From TWA4 sp051879195 (GTDB lineage Bacteria; Bacillota; Clostridia; Lachnospirales; Lachnospiraceae), in contig JBJELO010000275.1 in NCBI GenBank assembly GCA_051879195.1, positions 13,306 to 77,305 of the forward strand: a DNA stretch of 64,000 nucleotides, read 5' to 3'. The position numbers and the translations under genes were made by a program. The notes under the pieces were generated by a model that did not search any database, was not told where the DNA came from, and saw nothing but the letters and a program-made list of their open reading frames with translations. Below, piece after piece: positions 51,145 through 59,945 of the stretch. Position 1 is the first letter of the stretch. Each line of letters begins with the position of its first letter.

Positions 51145-53289
51145 TCATTCATCTTCTTCTGTAAAAGGGAGTGCAAACTGAACGCTGCGGCTCTGCAGAT
51201 CCACTCCGGAAACCCGGATTTTCAGGCGGGTTCCGATTCCATACTGTTTTCGTGTGCTCTCTCCGGTCAGTGTCATATGATGGTGGTCAAAATGATAATA
51301 ATCATCCATCATATCGTCCAGACGCACAAGGCCTTCCACCGTATTGGGAAGTTCCACATACATTCCCCACTCGGTCACAGAAGTTACCATTCCTTCATAT
51401 TCTTTGCCGATGCGATCAGCCATATATTCGGCCTTCTTCAGTTTTTCTGTATCCCGTTCCGCATCGTCGGCCCTACGCTCAAGGGCACTGGTCTTCTGAG
51501 CCACTCCATCCAGAATATCCTGGTAGTGCTGAATGCGTGATTCATCCAGCGCTCCATGCAGATTCTCCTTGATGATCCGGTGAATCTGCAGGTCGGGATA
51601 CCGGCGGATCGGTGACGTAAAATGGCAGTAATATCTGGCTGCCAGACCAAAATGTCCGCTGCATTCGGTACTGTAGCGGGCACGTTTCATGGAACGCAGG
51701 GCAATCCGGCTGATAAATGCCTCTTCCGGCGTGTCGGCTGCCTTTGCCAACAGCTTCTGAATCTCCTTGGGATGCAGTTCCTTTCCTGAACCGCTGGTTT
51801 TGATACCGTATCCCAGACCGGCAATCATCCGGGAAAGCTGAAGAAGCTTCTCTCCGTCCGGCTCTTCATGAATACGGTACAGAAACGGAAGTTCCTGCCA
51901 GAAGCAGTCTTCTGCCACAGTCTCATTGGCCGCCAGCATGAAATCTTCAATCAGATCGGTTGCTTCATTGCGCTCATATGCCTCTACGGAAACTGCATGA
52001 CCTTCTTCATCCAGATGAATTTTACTTTCCGGAAAATCAAAGTCCAGTGAACCCCGCTTACGCCGCTTTGCACGCAAAATCTGTGACAGACTGCGCATGC
52101 ACAGGAACATGGGAACAAATTCTTCGTATTCTTTTTGTGCTTCCCGGTCATCCGCCAGAATCGCAGCAACCTTCGTATAGGACATGCGGCGGTCCACCCG
52201 GATCACCGATTCGGTAATACAGTGTGATACAATTTCACCTTTTTCGTTAATATCCATCAGGCAGCTTAATGTCAGCCGGTCCTCTCCCTGATTCAGGGAG
52301 CAGATTCCGTTGGAAAGCCTGTGAGGGAGCATGGGAATCACCCGGTCCACCAGATAGACACTGGTACCTCTTTCCAGCGCGCTGCGGTCCAGAGCACTGC
52401 TCTCTTTCACATAATGCGACACATCCGCAATATGAACGCCCAGATGGTACAGTCCATCCTGATACGTTAACGTAATGGCATCATCCAGGTCTTTGGCATC
52501 TTCTCCATCAATGGTTACAGTCTGAAGCATGCGCAGGTCAGTTCTTCCCGTTATCTCTTCTTCCGATACAGAATCGGGCTGTTCCCCGGCCGCTGCCATC
52601 ACTTCTTCGGAGAATTCCTCCGGTATGGAGTAGCTGCGGACAATTGCCAGAATATCTGCTTTCGGGTCATTCACATGCCCCAGAATCTCGATTACTTCTC
52701 CTTCCGGATTTTTATGGAGATCTCCGTAATCGAGAAGCTTTACAACTACCCGATGCCCCGTCATGGCGCCTCCGCTTTTACTTTTAGAAATATAAATATC
52801 GGTTCCCAGCTTCTGATTATCCGGTACAACGAAACCGAAATTACGGCTTTTCTGATATACACCGGTGATCTCGTTGAGTCCGTGCTCCAGGATACGGAGA
52901 ACCTTTCCCTCCGCAGATCTGGACCCGGAAGCCGGTTTTATAATCTGAATCTCCACTTTATCCTCATGAAAAGCAGTGCCGGTATTATATTCCGCAATAT
53001 AAACATCCTTTTCCATGCCCTCTACGGTCACAAAGCCGAATCCTCTGGCAGTTCCCCGGAAAATGCCCGTCTTAATATCAGGTTCCGCAATCCGGTAATG
53101 CCCCCGTTTGTTGCAGGAGATCTTTCCTTCCTCCACCAGCATATCCAGTACCTGATGCAGTTCCTGGCGTTTTTCGCGTTCTACTCCCAGAAGCACGGCC
53201 ATATCCCTGGCGCGCATGGGTCTGTAATTCTTATCATTCATAAACCCGATAAGTGTCTTTTTTCTATCTTCCAGTAATTTCTTATCCAA
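51145..53289 (-). CDS. rnr: Ribonuclease R
   Basis: A 714-residue RNase R: N-terminal winged helix (RPMRARDMAVLL), cold-shock domains (RGTARGFGFVTV, SRNFGFVVPD), the RNB domain with the catalytic Asp group in IDGEDAKDLDDAITL and a C-terminal S1 domain (EYEGMVTSVTEWGMYVEL). It degrades structured and trans-translated RNA 3' to 5'. The start is a TTG at 53289 behind AAAGGA. In operon secG-rnr-smpB. Confidence 0.95.
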   Translation of the reverse strand: MDKKLLEDRKKTLIGFMNDKNYRPMRARDMAVLLGVEREKRQELHQVLDMLVEEGKISCNKRGHYRIAEPDIKTGIFRGTARGFGFVTVEGMEKDVYIAEYNTGTAFHEDKVEIQIIKPASGSRSAEGKVLRILEHGLNEITGVYQKSRNFGFVVPDNQKLGTDIYISKSKSGGAMTGHRVVVKLLDYGDLHKNPEGEVIEILGHVNDPKADILAIVRSYSIPEEFSEEVMAAAGEQPDSVSEEEITGRTDLRMLQTVTIDGEDAKDLDDAITLTYQDGLYHLGVHIADVSHYVKESSALDRSALERGTSVYLVDRVIPMLPHRLSNGICSLNQGEDRLTLSCLMDINEKGEIVSHCITESVIRVDRRMSYTKVAAILADDREAQKEYEEFVPMFLCMRSLSQILRAKRRKRGSLDFDFPESKIHLDEEGHAVSVEAYERNEATDLIEDFMLAANETVAEDCFWQELPFLYRIHEEPDGEKLLQLSRMIAGLGYGIKTSGSGKELHPKEIQKLLAKAADTPEEAFISRIALRSMKRARYSTECSGHFGLAARYYCHFTSPIRRYPDLQIHRIIKENLHGALDESRIQHYQDILDGVAQKTSALERRADDAERDTEKLKKAEYMADRIGKEYEGMVTSVTEWGMYVELPNTVEGLVRLDDMMDDYYHFDHHHMTLTGESTRKQYGIGTRLKIRVSGVDLQSRSVQFALPFTEEDE

Positions 53290-53397
53290 TCAAATTCCTT
53301 TCCATATACGAAAAAAGATTTACCACAGCCGGGGTATCTGTCCTCATCTGCAGTAAATCTTCTGTCATGCTTTCATCCGGGCTCATGTCCCGATTCA

Positions 53398-53634
53398 TTA
53401 AATAATATCCAGTATCAATGCCAGTACAAAAAATGCAACTACCAGCCACTTGGTAGATTTTTCCAGCTTACCTTCCAGTGTACGGCTTTTATTCTTGCTC
53501 CAGAATGTTTCGCCAACACCGCTGATGGTGCTGGAAAGTCCGGCAGACTTGCCCTCCTGAAGCAGGACAATAACAGATACGATCAAGCATACAATTACAA
53601 AAAGAACAGTCAATACGATCTTTAATGCAGCCAT
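53398..53634 (-). CDS. secG: Preprotein translocase subunit SecG
   Basis: A 78-residue SecG: two membrane segments (about 3-24 and 58-76), with the conserved cytoplasmic loop VLLQEGKSAGLSSTISGVGETFW. It assists SecYEG. GGAGG precedes the ATG. It leads secG-rnr-smpB from a promoter at 53740-53712. Confidence 0.94.
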   Translation of the reverse strand: MAALKIVLTVLFVIVCLIVSVIVLLQEGKSAGLSSTISGVGETFWSKNKSRTLEGKLEKSTKWLVVAFFVLALILDII

Positions 53635-53711
53635 TCTATCATCCTCCAGTTCTGTATTTTCAAATCAGGCTGACTGCCGCAAATGATAAAATCCCGCAGC
53701 CAAACATGATT

Positions 53712-53740
53712 AGTTTATCACTTATAACACTGAAATGCAA
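53712..53740 (-). promoter_or_regulatory. Promoter of secG-rnr-smpB
   Basis: TTGCAT (53740-53735), 17-bp spacer, TAAACT (53717-53712) on the minus strand, 78 bases before secG. Confidence 0.55.
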
Positions 53741-53779
53741 GTATTTTCTCTATCATATTTCAGATTGTTACCGGAAACT

Positions 53780-55021
53780 CTATGCCTCTGCATAAAGAGC
53801 GGCAATTCTCCTGATCACCTGTACCATGCTTTCCATGGATTCCACACAGGCATATTCAAATCTGCCGTGATAATTATGTCCGCCGGTATAGAGATTCGGA
53901 CAGGGAATGCCCATAAAGGACAGTCTGGAACCGTCTGTACCGCCCCGGATAGGAACCACCACAGGCTCAATTCCATTGTCTTTCATAGCTTTCTGTGCTG
54001 TTTCAATCAGATGCCATGCCGGCATGATCTGTTCTTTCATATTGTAATAGGAATCTCTGATTTCCACACGGAAAATGCCGGAACCGTACTTCTGATTCAG
54101 GAAATCGCATACCTGCTGAAAATATGCTTTTTTCTGCTCGAACAGTTCCCGGTCATGGTCCCGGATAATATAGTTCAGCTGTGCATGTTCAATATCACCC
54201 TGCATACTGCACAGATGATAAAATCCTTCATAGCCTTCTGTATGCTCCGGAGTCTGTTCCGGCGGAAGCTGCTGCATAAATGCACCTGCCATAAGAGATG
54301 CATTGATCATGCGGTTTTTGGCATCACCGGGGTGGATACTTTTTCCGGTCACGTAAACTTTGGCGGAAGCTGCATTGAAATTCTCAAATTCCAGTTCTCC
54401 TTCGGAACCGCCGTCAACGGTATAGGCAAACTGCGCACCGAAAGCCTCCACGTTGAAATGATCCATTCCTCTGCCTACCTCTTCATCCGGGGTAAAGGCA
54501 ATTTTAATCGTTCCGTGAGGGATTTCCGGATGAGCCAGCATCTCTTCCACTGCTGTCATGATTTCTGCCACGCCGGCCTTATCATCAGCACCCAGCAGCG
54601 TCGTCCCGTCAGTTACGATCAGGGTCCGTCCGGCGCAGGCAGACAGATCGGGATAATCTGCAGGAGACAGATGGATATCCGTCTCTTCGTTAAGCACAAT
54701 GTCGCCGCCGTCATAATTTTCGATAAGACGGGGGTTCACGCCGGCTCCCGTGACTTCCGGAGACGTATCCATATGGGCAATAAAACCGATTACCGGTACT
54801 TTTTCGGCCTGTTCTGCCGGCAGATTGGATGGAATGGACGCATAAAGATAACAGAATTCACGGTCATAGACAATATCGCAGATACCCATGTCCTGAAGCT
54901 CCTGATACAGCAGATCAGCCAGTTGAAACTGTCCGGAGGTACTGGGACACGCCGGGCTGTCCTCGTCACTTTGTGTATCAATTTTTACATATTTCAGAAA
55001 ACGCTCTGTTAATGAATTCAT
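53780..55021 (-). CDS. pepT: Peptidase T (aminotripeptidase)
   Basis: A 413-residue M20B metallopeptidase: FIAHMDTSPEVTG supplies metal ligands, TLLGADDKAGVAEIM, FTPDEEVGRGMDHFN with the catalytic Glu, and PIRGGTDGSRLSFMGIP near the end. It removes the N-terminal residue of tripeptides. The start at 55021 has GGGAGG upstream; the frame is open 15 codons further. It follows hisIE by 13 bases and may share the his promoter. Confidence 0.94.
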   Translation of the reverse strand: MNSLTERFLKYVKIDTQSDEDSPACPSTSGQFQLADLLYQELQDMGICDIVYDREFCYLYASIPSNLPAEQAEKVPVIGFIAHMDTSPEVTGAGVNPRLIENYDGGDIVLNEETDIHLSPADYPDLSACAGRTLIVTDGTTLLGADDKAGVAEIMTAVEEMLAHPEIPHGTIKIAFTPDEEVGRGMDHFNVEAFGAQFAYTVDGGSEGELEFENFNAASAKVYVTGKSIHPGDAKNRMINASLMAGAFMQQLPPEQTPEHTEGYEGFYHLCSMQGDIEHAQLNYIIRDHDRELFEQKKAYFQQVCDFLNQKYGSGIFRVEIRDSYYNMKEQIMPAWHLIETAQKAMKDNGIEPVVVPIRGGTDGSRLSFMGIPCPNLYTGGHNYHGRFEYACVESMESMVQVIRRIAALYAEA

Positions 55022-55034
55022 GTTCCATCCTCCC

Positions 55035-56306
55035 TTACTCTCTGTCTGCCAGTTCTCTGGCAACATCTTCCCAGGTAATTCCCTTTTCTGCCATCAGAAC
55101 CATCACATGGTAAAGAAAATCTCCCAGTTCATAGACGATCTCCTGCGGTTCCGGATTTTTGGCAGCAATCACGATTTCCGTTGCTTCCTCTCCGACCTTT
55201 TTCAGAATCTTGTCCAGTCCCTTCCGGAACAGATAATTGGTATAGGAACCCTCTCTGGGATGCGCTTTCCGGTCCATAATGGTATTATATACGGTTTTCA
55301 GCACTTTATTCGGATTGCTGTCGTCGTTCTCCCGATTCACAATATCACGGTAAAAGCAGCTGCGGCTGCCGGTATGGCAGGCAGCCCCCACCTGAACAAC
55401 TCTGGCAAGCAAAGTATCCTGATCACAGTCAATCTTCAGGGATTTGACATATTGAAAATGACCGGATGTTTCTCCTTTAAGCCAGAGACTCTGACGGCTT
55501 CTGCTGAAATATGTCATACGGCCGGTTTTAACGGTCATATCGTAAGCTTCCTGATTCATGTAGGCAACCATAAGAACTTCGTCATTTTTCCAGTCCTGAA
55601 CCACGACCGGCATCATGCCGTCTCCGTTCAGCTTGAAATCGTCCCAGGTAAATGCCGGCTGAAAAACATCGGTTTCATATCCGGCTTCCAGAAGCTGATG
55701 CTTATAATCCATCACTTTTCCTGCCTGATTTTCCGGTATACTGTATAAAAGGCCTGCTGCACCCTGTGCAAGAGCGGAAAAACTATCATCTGCCAGGCAG
55801 TAAACGAAAGATTCACTCTTTTCCTTATCACATGAAGCCTCTTTTTCTTTCAGTGCTGCGGCAATCTGTCCGCCTGCTTCATTGAAGCAGTAAAAAATAC
55901 GGAAGCCCAGATCATAAGCTTTCAGCGCTTCCTCCACAGAATCTGCCCGGGCAGCAGTTCTCTCTGCTTTAAAACGGTTCAGTCCTTCTGTCATCAGTTC
56001 ATCTGAGGCACCGGGAGCAAAAAACATTCCCTGAGCACCGGTATACAGATATTTCTTCACATCATCAATATGGGAACAGGAACCGCCGGCCTGAAAAACA
56101 CCCAGATCATACGCGGACAGCTGTTTGAGAAAGTCCATATTTTTATGATGTACTTCTTCCGTATCGGAAGTGTCTACAAACAGCAGGCTGTCCGCCCCGC
56201 TGCACGCACAGGCCTGACAGTAGGCAGGCGCATCCTGAATCCGGCTGCCGTCAGCCAGCCATGCTTCTCCATCTTTTAAAAGAATATACGGTATTACTTT
56301 TTTCAT
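55035..56306 (-). CDS. hisIE: HisI-HisE bifunctional enzyme with N-terminal HisA/HisF-like barrel
   Basis: A 423-residue fusion. Residues 1-215 are a degenerate TIM barrel resembling HisA/HisF (MKKVIPYILLKDGEAWLADG; GADSLLFVDTSDTEE; LGVFQAGGSCSHIDDVKKYL). Residues about 220-315 are HisI cyclohydrolase (WKNDEVLMVAYMNQEAYDMT, GETSGHFQYV, GAACHTGSRSCFY). Residues about 325-423 are HisE pyrophosphatase (YTNYLFRKGLDKILKKVGEE). It does steps 2 and 3 of histidine synthesis. The barrel lacks obvious catalytic Asp pairs and may be regulatory. Such triple forms occur in Lachnospiraceae. Confidence 0.92.
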   Translation of the reverse strand: MKKVIPYILLKDGEAWLADGSRIQDAPAYCQACACSGADSLLFVDTSDTEEVHHKNMDFLKQLSAYDLGVFQAGGSCSHIDDVKKYLYTGAQGMFFAPGASDELMTEGLNRFKAERTAARADSVEEALKAYDLGFRIFYCFNEAGGQIAAALKEKEASCDKEKSESFVYCLADDSFSALAQGAAGLLYSIPENQAGKVMDYKHQLLEAGYETDVFQPAFTWDDFKLNGDGMMPVVVQDWKNDEVLMVAYMNQEAYDMTVKTGRMTYFSRSRQSLWLKGETSGHFQYVKSLKIDCDQDTLLARVVQVGAACHTGSRSCFYRDIVNRENDDSNPNKVLKTVYNTIMDRKAHPREGSYTNYLFRKGLDKILKKVGEEATEIVIAAKNPEPQEIVYELGDFLYHVMVLMAEKGITWEDVARELADRE

Positions 56307-56318
56307 CTGTTCTGCTCC

Positions 56319-56984
56319 TTACTGCTGTGTATTTTTCATGGCCTGCTCTTTAGCCAGCAGCCCCCGGATACCGGATAGAATATTGGTAATACGCTCATTT
56401 TCCATTTTCATACTGACCTGATTAACCACTACCCGGGCGGAGATGTCGCAAACCTCTTCCAGTACCATCAGTCCGTTCTCCTTCAGAGTGGTGCCGGTTT
56501 CCACAATATCCACGATCACTTCGGAAAGTCCTACCAGCGGAGCCAGTTCAATAGAGCCGTTCAGCTTGATAATTTCTACAGTCTGCTGCTTCACATTATA
56601 AAAATAATCTTTCGCAATATGAGGATATTTTGTCGCAACACGGATCAGTTCATTATGCTGCAGCTTTTCTCTGGCGGATTCCGGTCCGCACACACACATA
56701 CGGCAGCGGCCCATCCCCAGATCCATCACTTCGTAAAGGCGACGGTCCTCTTCTATAATGGTATCACGCCCTACCACACCGATATCTGCAGCACCGTATT
56801 CCACATAGGTAGGTACATCGCTGGGTTTTGCAAGAAAAAAACGGTATCCCAGATCTTCATTTCTGAAAATCAGCTTTCTTGTATTCTCTGCCATCTCCGG
56901 GCAGGTAATTCCGATCTGAGCCAGCAGCTCCATGGTTTTATCGGCAAGTCTTCCCTTGGGAAGTGCAAATACAATATCTCTCAT
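56319..56984 (-). CDS. hisG: ATP phosphoribosyltransferase, short form
   Basis: A 221-residue HisG_S: VFALPKGRLADKTMELLAQIG at the start, GAADIGVVGRDTIIEE, the PRPP-loop region VDIVETGTTLKENGL, and no C-terminal regulatory domain. Short HisG needs HisZ, encoded immediately upstream. It catalyses the first step of histidine synthesis. The 5' end touches the hisZ stop. Confidence 0.95.
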   Translation of the reverse strand: MRDIVFALPKGRLADKTMELLAQIGITCPEMAENTRKLIFRNEDLGYRFFLAKPSDVPTYVEYGAADIGVVGRDTIIEEDRRLYEVMDLGMGRCRMCVCGPESAREKLQHNELIRVATKYPHIAKDYFYNVKQQTVEIIKLNGSIELAPLVGLSEVIVDIVETGTTLKENGLMVLEEVCDISARVVVNQVSMKMENERITNILSGIRGLLAKEQAMKNTQQ

Positions 56985-56985
56985 C

Positions 56986-58251
56986 TTACTTATCCCCCAT
57001 CAGTTCTGCCAGTTCTTCGGTATTTTTCGTGCCATCCTTCACATTCAGAACGGTTACATTGGTGCCGGAACGGTTAATGTAATAAATCTGTGCAATTGCG
57101 GATTTTTCAGCATATTCCAGATAATCCTCCAGCTTCTTTTCCTCGGATTTCTGAAGAATTGCCAGACGGATTCCGCGGCTTCGCAGCCTGCCTGCCAGTG
57201 CAATGCCTTTTTCCGCCTGTTCCGGCTCCATCAGAAGAAGAGTCTCTGTCATGGAAATATCTACCGGAATCTTCTGGCGGTCCAGCGCAGTCATCACACC
57301 ATCCACGGAAATCTTGAAACCGACAGCCGGTGCATCGTAGCTGAACTGTGACATCAGGGTATCGTAACGACCTCCGGAAACGATGGCGTTGCCGGTGCCG
57401 TATGTATAGGCATTAAAAATGATACCTGTATAATACTGATAGCCGGTCACCATGGCCAGATCAAAGGAAACATGTTTTTCCATGCCGTAGTAACCAAGCA
57501 TCTTATACAGTGCTTTCAGACGACGGATTGCTTCACGTGATTTTTCATTCTTTACCAGGGCTTCCATGCCGAGAACCTGCTGAATCGTACCGGAATAAAT
57601 CTGAAGCCTGTTAAATACTTCACGCTGTCTGGAAGTGAGATTCTCCTTCAACAGCAGACTTTCCAGTGCAAAAAAATTTTTGGACAGCATAAATTTGCGG
57701 ATTTCAGCTTCGGTTTCCTCTGAAAAACCGATTTCTTCGAACAGTCCGCTCAAAAATGAAGCACTTCCGATGTCAATCTGAAAATCGGAAAGGCCACAGG
57801 CACGCAGACAGTCCACAACACAGGCGATCATCTCCGCATCCGCCGCAACAGAATCATCTCCGAACAGCTCCGCACCGGCATCGGTCGATTCCTTCAGGCG
57901 CAGGCGGTAGCTGCGATCATTAATAAAAGTACTGCCGTTATAGCAGAGACGGACCGGCAGATCCGCCGGCTCGTAATATTTGGAAACGCAGCGAACAATA
58001 GAAGGTGTCATATCAGGCCGCAGAACCAGCGTATTGCCTTCACTGTCAAACAGCTTGAACATCTCATTGGAAGCCACACTTCCCCGTTCCTTTTTAAATA
58101 TCTCAAAAAATTCAAATGTGGGTGTCTGTATATTCTCATAACCGTAGGAATTCATGACTCCCCGGATTTTATTCTCCAGCGTCAGCTTCCGGGCACATTC
58201 CGAATTGTAAATATCACGGACACCCTCCGGCGTATGCATCATCTGTTTCAT
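56986..58251 (-). CDS. hisZ: ATP phosphoribosyltransferase regulatory subunit
   Basis: A 421-residue class II tRNA-synthetase-like protein. HTPEGVRDIYNSECARK, TPTFEFFEIF, LRPDMTPSIVR and SGGRYDTLMSQF show the HisRS-like fold. The position directly before short hisG identifies HisZ, not histidyl-tRNA synthetase. It gives histidine feedback to HisG. AAAGGA precedes the ATG; promoter at 58384-58356. Confidence 0.93.
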   Translation of the reverse strand: MKQMMHTPEGVRDIYNSECARKLTLENKIRGVMNSYGYENIQTPTFEFFEIFKKERGSVASNEMFKLFDSEGNTLVLRPDMTPSIVRCVSKYYEPADLPVRLCYNGSTFINDRSYRLRLKESTDAGAELFGDDSVAADAEMIACVVDCLRACGLSDFQIDIGSASFLSGLFEEIGFSEETEAEIRKFMLSKNFFALESLLLKENLTSRQREVFNRLQIYSGTIQQVLGMEALVKNEKSREAIRRLKALYKMLGYYGMEKHVSFDLAMVTGYQYYTGIIFNAYTYGTGNAIVSGGRYDTLMSQFSYDAPAVGFKISVDGVMTALDRQKIPVDISMTETLLLMEPEQAEKGIALAGRLRSRGIRLAILQKSEEKKLEDYLEYAEKSAIAQIYYINRSGTNVTVLNVKDGTKNTEELAELMGDK

Positions 58252-58355
58252 CCTGCAACATCCTTTCCCTTCATCAAAAAATTAATATATGAATCACTCT
58301 TGCACTTTATCAGAGTAACGTGATAACACATCAACGTGCAGTCACAGCAATCATT

Positions 58356-58384
58356 AGTATAACGAAAACCAGTGCTTCTGTCAA
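58356..58384 (-). promoter_or_regulatory. Promoter of hisZ-hisG-hisIE(-pepT)
   Basis: TTGACA (58384-58379), 17-bp spacer, TATACT (58361-58356) on the minus strand. The roughly 100-base leader to hisZ has short inverted repeats but no T-box pattern. Confidence 0.75.
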
Positions 58385-58408
58385 GCAAAGAGTGCTGTTC
58401 CTGACAGA

Positions 58409-58948
58409 CTATTCTTCCCGCGTTTCCAGATCTTTCTGAAGTGCTTCCAGGTAATGCAGGAAAACACCGTTTTTCCCGGGGAAAATCTCATAGCAGTCTG
58501 TGTTTTCCTCAAAGGTAAAGCTTTTTCGGCCGCCTTCCTCCATCCGTCTCCAGAAACGATAGATACTGGAAAACGGCTGATAGTAATACCGGTCTCTGGC
58601 GGAATAGTAGATGATCAGAAAGGAAATTCCTCCCTGCTTCTCGAAATCCTTCATGAATTCAATCTGATGCTCGTGAACATTCTGCAGGGGAAAAGTGTCG
58701 GAATGACATTCCTTTGCATCGAAGCAGACCGGGATACCCTGAACCGTTCCGATATAATCAACTGTACTTTTCTGATCGAAATAAGCAAGCGTGATATGTC
58801 TTGATTCCTTTTCAATCCTGATAGGTTTAATGGGCGTGGGAATCTTCTGAATCAAAGCCAGTCCCAGTTCACGGTAACGGACATTGGTCAGATTCAGAAG
58901 TTCTTCCAGATGGGAGCCTCTAAGTCCCCGACTGTTCCATGTTGACAT
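58409..58948 (-). CDS. recU: Holliday junction resolvase RecU
   Basis: A 179-residue RecU: WNSRGLRGSHLEELLNLTN at the start, the catalytic Asp/Glu/Lys set in VDYIGTVQGIPVCFDAKE, and HEHQIEFMKDFEKQGG. It cuts four-way junctions in recombination and chromosome segregation. The start at 58948 has GGGAGGG about 12 bases upstream and overlaps the preceding synthase gene by 29 bases. Confidence 0.92.
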   Translation of the reverse strand: MSTWNSRGLRGSHLEELLNLTNVRYRELGLALIQKIPTPIKPIRIEKESRHITLAYFDQKSTVDYIGTVQGIPVCFDAKECHSDTFPLQNVHEHQIEFMKDFEKQGGISFLIIYYSARDRYYYQPFSSIYRFWRRMEEGGRKSFTFEENTDCYEIFPGKNGVFLHYLEALQKDLETREE

Positions 58949-59945
58949 AGATAAGCAGTCCCTCCCCTTCCAGAACCCGTGTAAAATTCTCCGGCAGAGA
59001 AGCACGGAAGGTACGTCCTGCCAGACCGTCCAGACTGCATCTTTCTGCAGGAAAACTCAGTTTCCAGGAATGAAGCAGCTGAAAATGTCCATGGTATGTT
59101 CTGTGATACCATCCGTTGATCTGCTCCTCACCGTATTTCGTATCTCCGACTACAGGATGGCCCGTGCTGGCCAGATGAGCGCGAATCTGGTGGCTTTTGC
59201 CGGTAATCAGATGGATTTCCAGTAAAGTCATGCGCCCGTTATCCCCCAGCGGAATGTACTCGGTCTCAATCTGCTGTGCGCCTTCCGATTCCTGCGTCTG
59301 TACAGAAACCCGGTTGTTTTCCCGGTCCTTGATCAGCCATCCTTTCAGGCAGGACGGCTGTTTCAATACACCCTTTACCAGTGCCAGATACCGTTTGTCA
59401 GCCCGGCGGTCCCGAAGCAGATCGCTTAACTCCCGGGCACCACGATACGTAATACCGGCGGTGACAATGCCGCTGGTATTGCGGTCCAGACGATTGCAGA
59501 CGGAAGGTCGGAACGTAGCTATGCTTTCCCGGGTAACTTTTCCCTTTTTCAGCAGATACTGCAGAATATATTCATTCAGCGACACATCATCCGCCTGAGC
59601 TTTCTGGGAAAGAATGCCTGCCGGCTTATTGACAATCATCACATGATCATCCTGATAAATAATTTTCACCGGCGGCAGTTTTGTCGCAGATGCCGGTTTT
59701 GCCGCAGGAACTTCTGTCCGGGGAGTTCCCACAAATTTTTCAAAAGTTTCATCGGAGAAAAACAGCCGTATCTCATCGCCGGCCTGCAGATGCTCGCTTC
59801 CATCCGCCTTTTTATTATTCAGCGTAATATTCTTTTTACGCAGCATTTTATAAAGAAAGCTTTTGCCGGCTTCTTTCAGCAGTTTATTCAGATACTTATC
59901 GAGCCGCTGCCCGGCTTCACTCTCATTGATAATTACAAGCTTCAT
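58920..59945 (-). CDS. RluA family pseudouridine synthase
   Basis: A 341-residue rRNA/tRNA pseudouridine synthase. An N-terminal S4 RNA-binding domain (AGQRLDKYLNKLLKE, LNNKKADGSEHLQAGD) precedes the catalytic domain; the catalytic Asp lies in CNRLDRNTSGIV (His of the usual HRLD replaced by Asn), and KSHQIRAHLASTGHPVVGDTKYG follows. RluC/RluD-type target is possible. It overlaps ygiQ (ATGA) and recU. Confidence 0.9.
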   Translation of the reverse strand: MKLVIINESEAGQRLDKYLNKLLKEAGKSFLYKMLRKKNITLNNKKADGSEHLQAGDEIRLFFSDETFEKFVGTPRTEVPAAKPASATKLPPVKIIYQDDHVMIVNKPAGILSQKAQADDVSLNEYILQYLLKKGKVTRESIATFRPSVCNRLDRNTSGIVTAGITYRGARELSDLLRDRRADKRYLALVKGVLKQPSCLKGWLIKDRENNRVSVQTQESEGAQQIETEYIPLGDNGRMTLLEIHLITGKSHQIRAHLASTGHPVVGDTKYGEEQINGWYHRTYHGHFQLLHSWKLSFPAERCSLDGLAGRTFRASLPENFTRVLEGEGLLIYVNMEQSGT

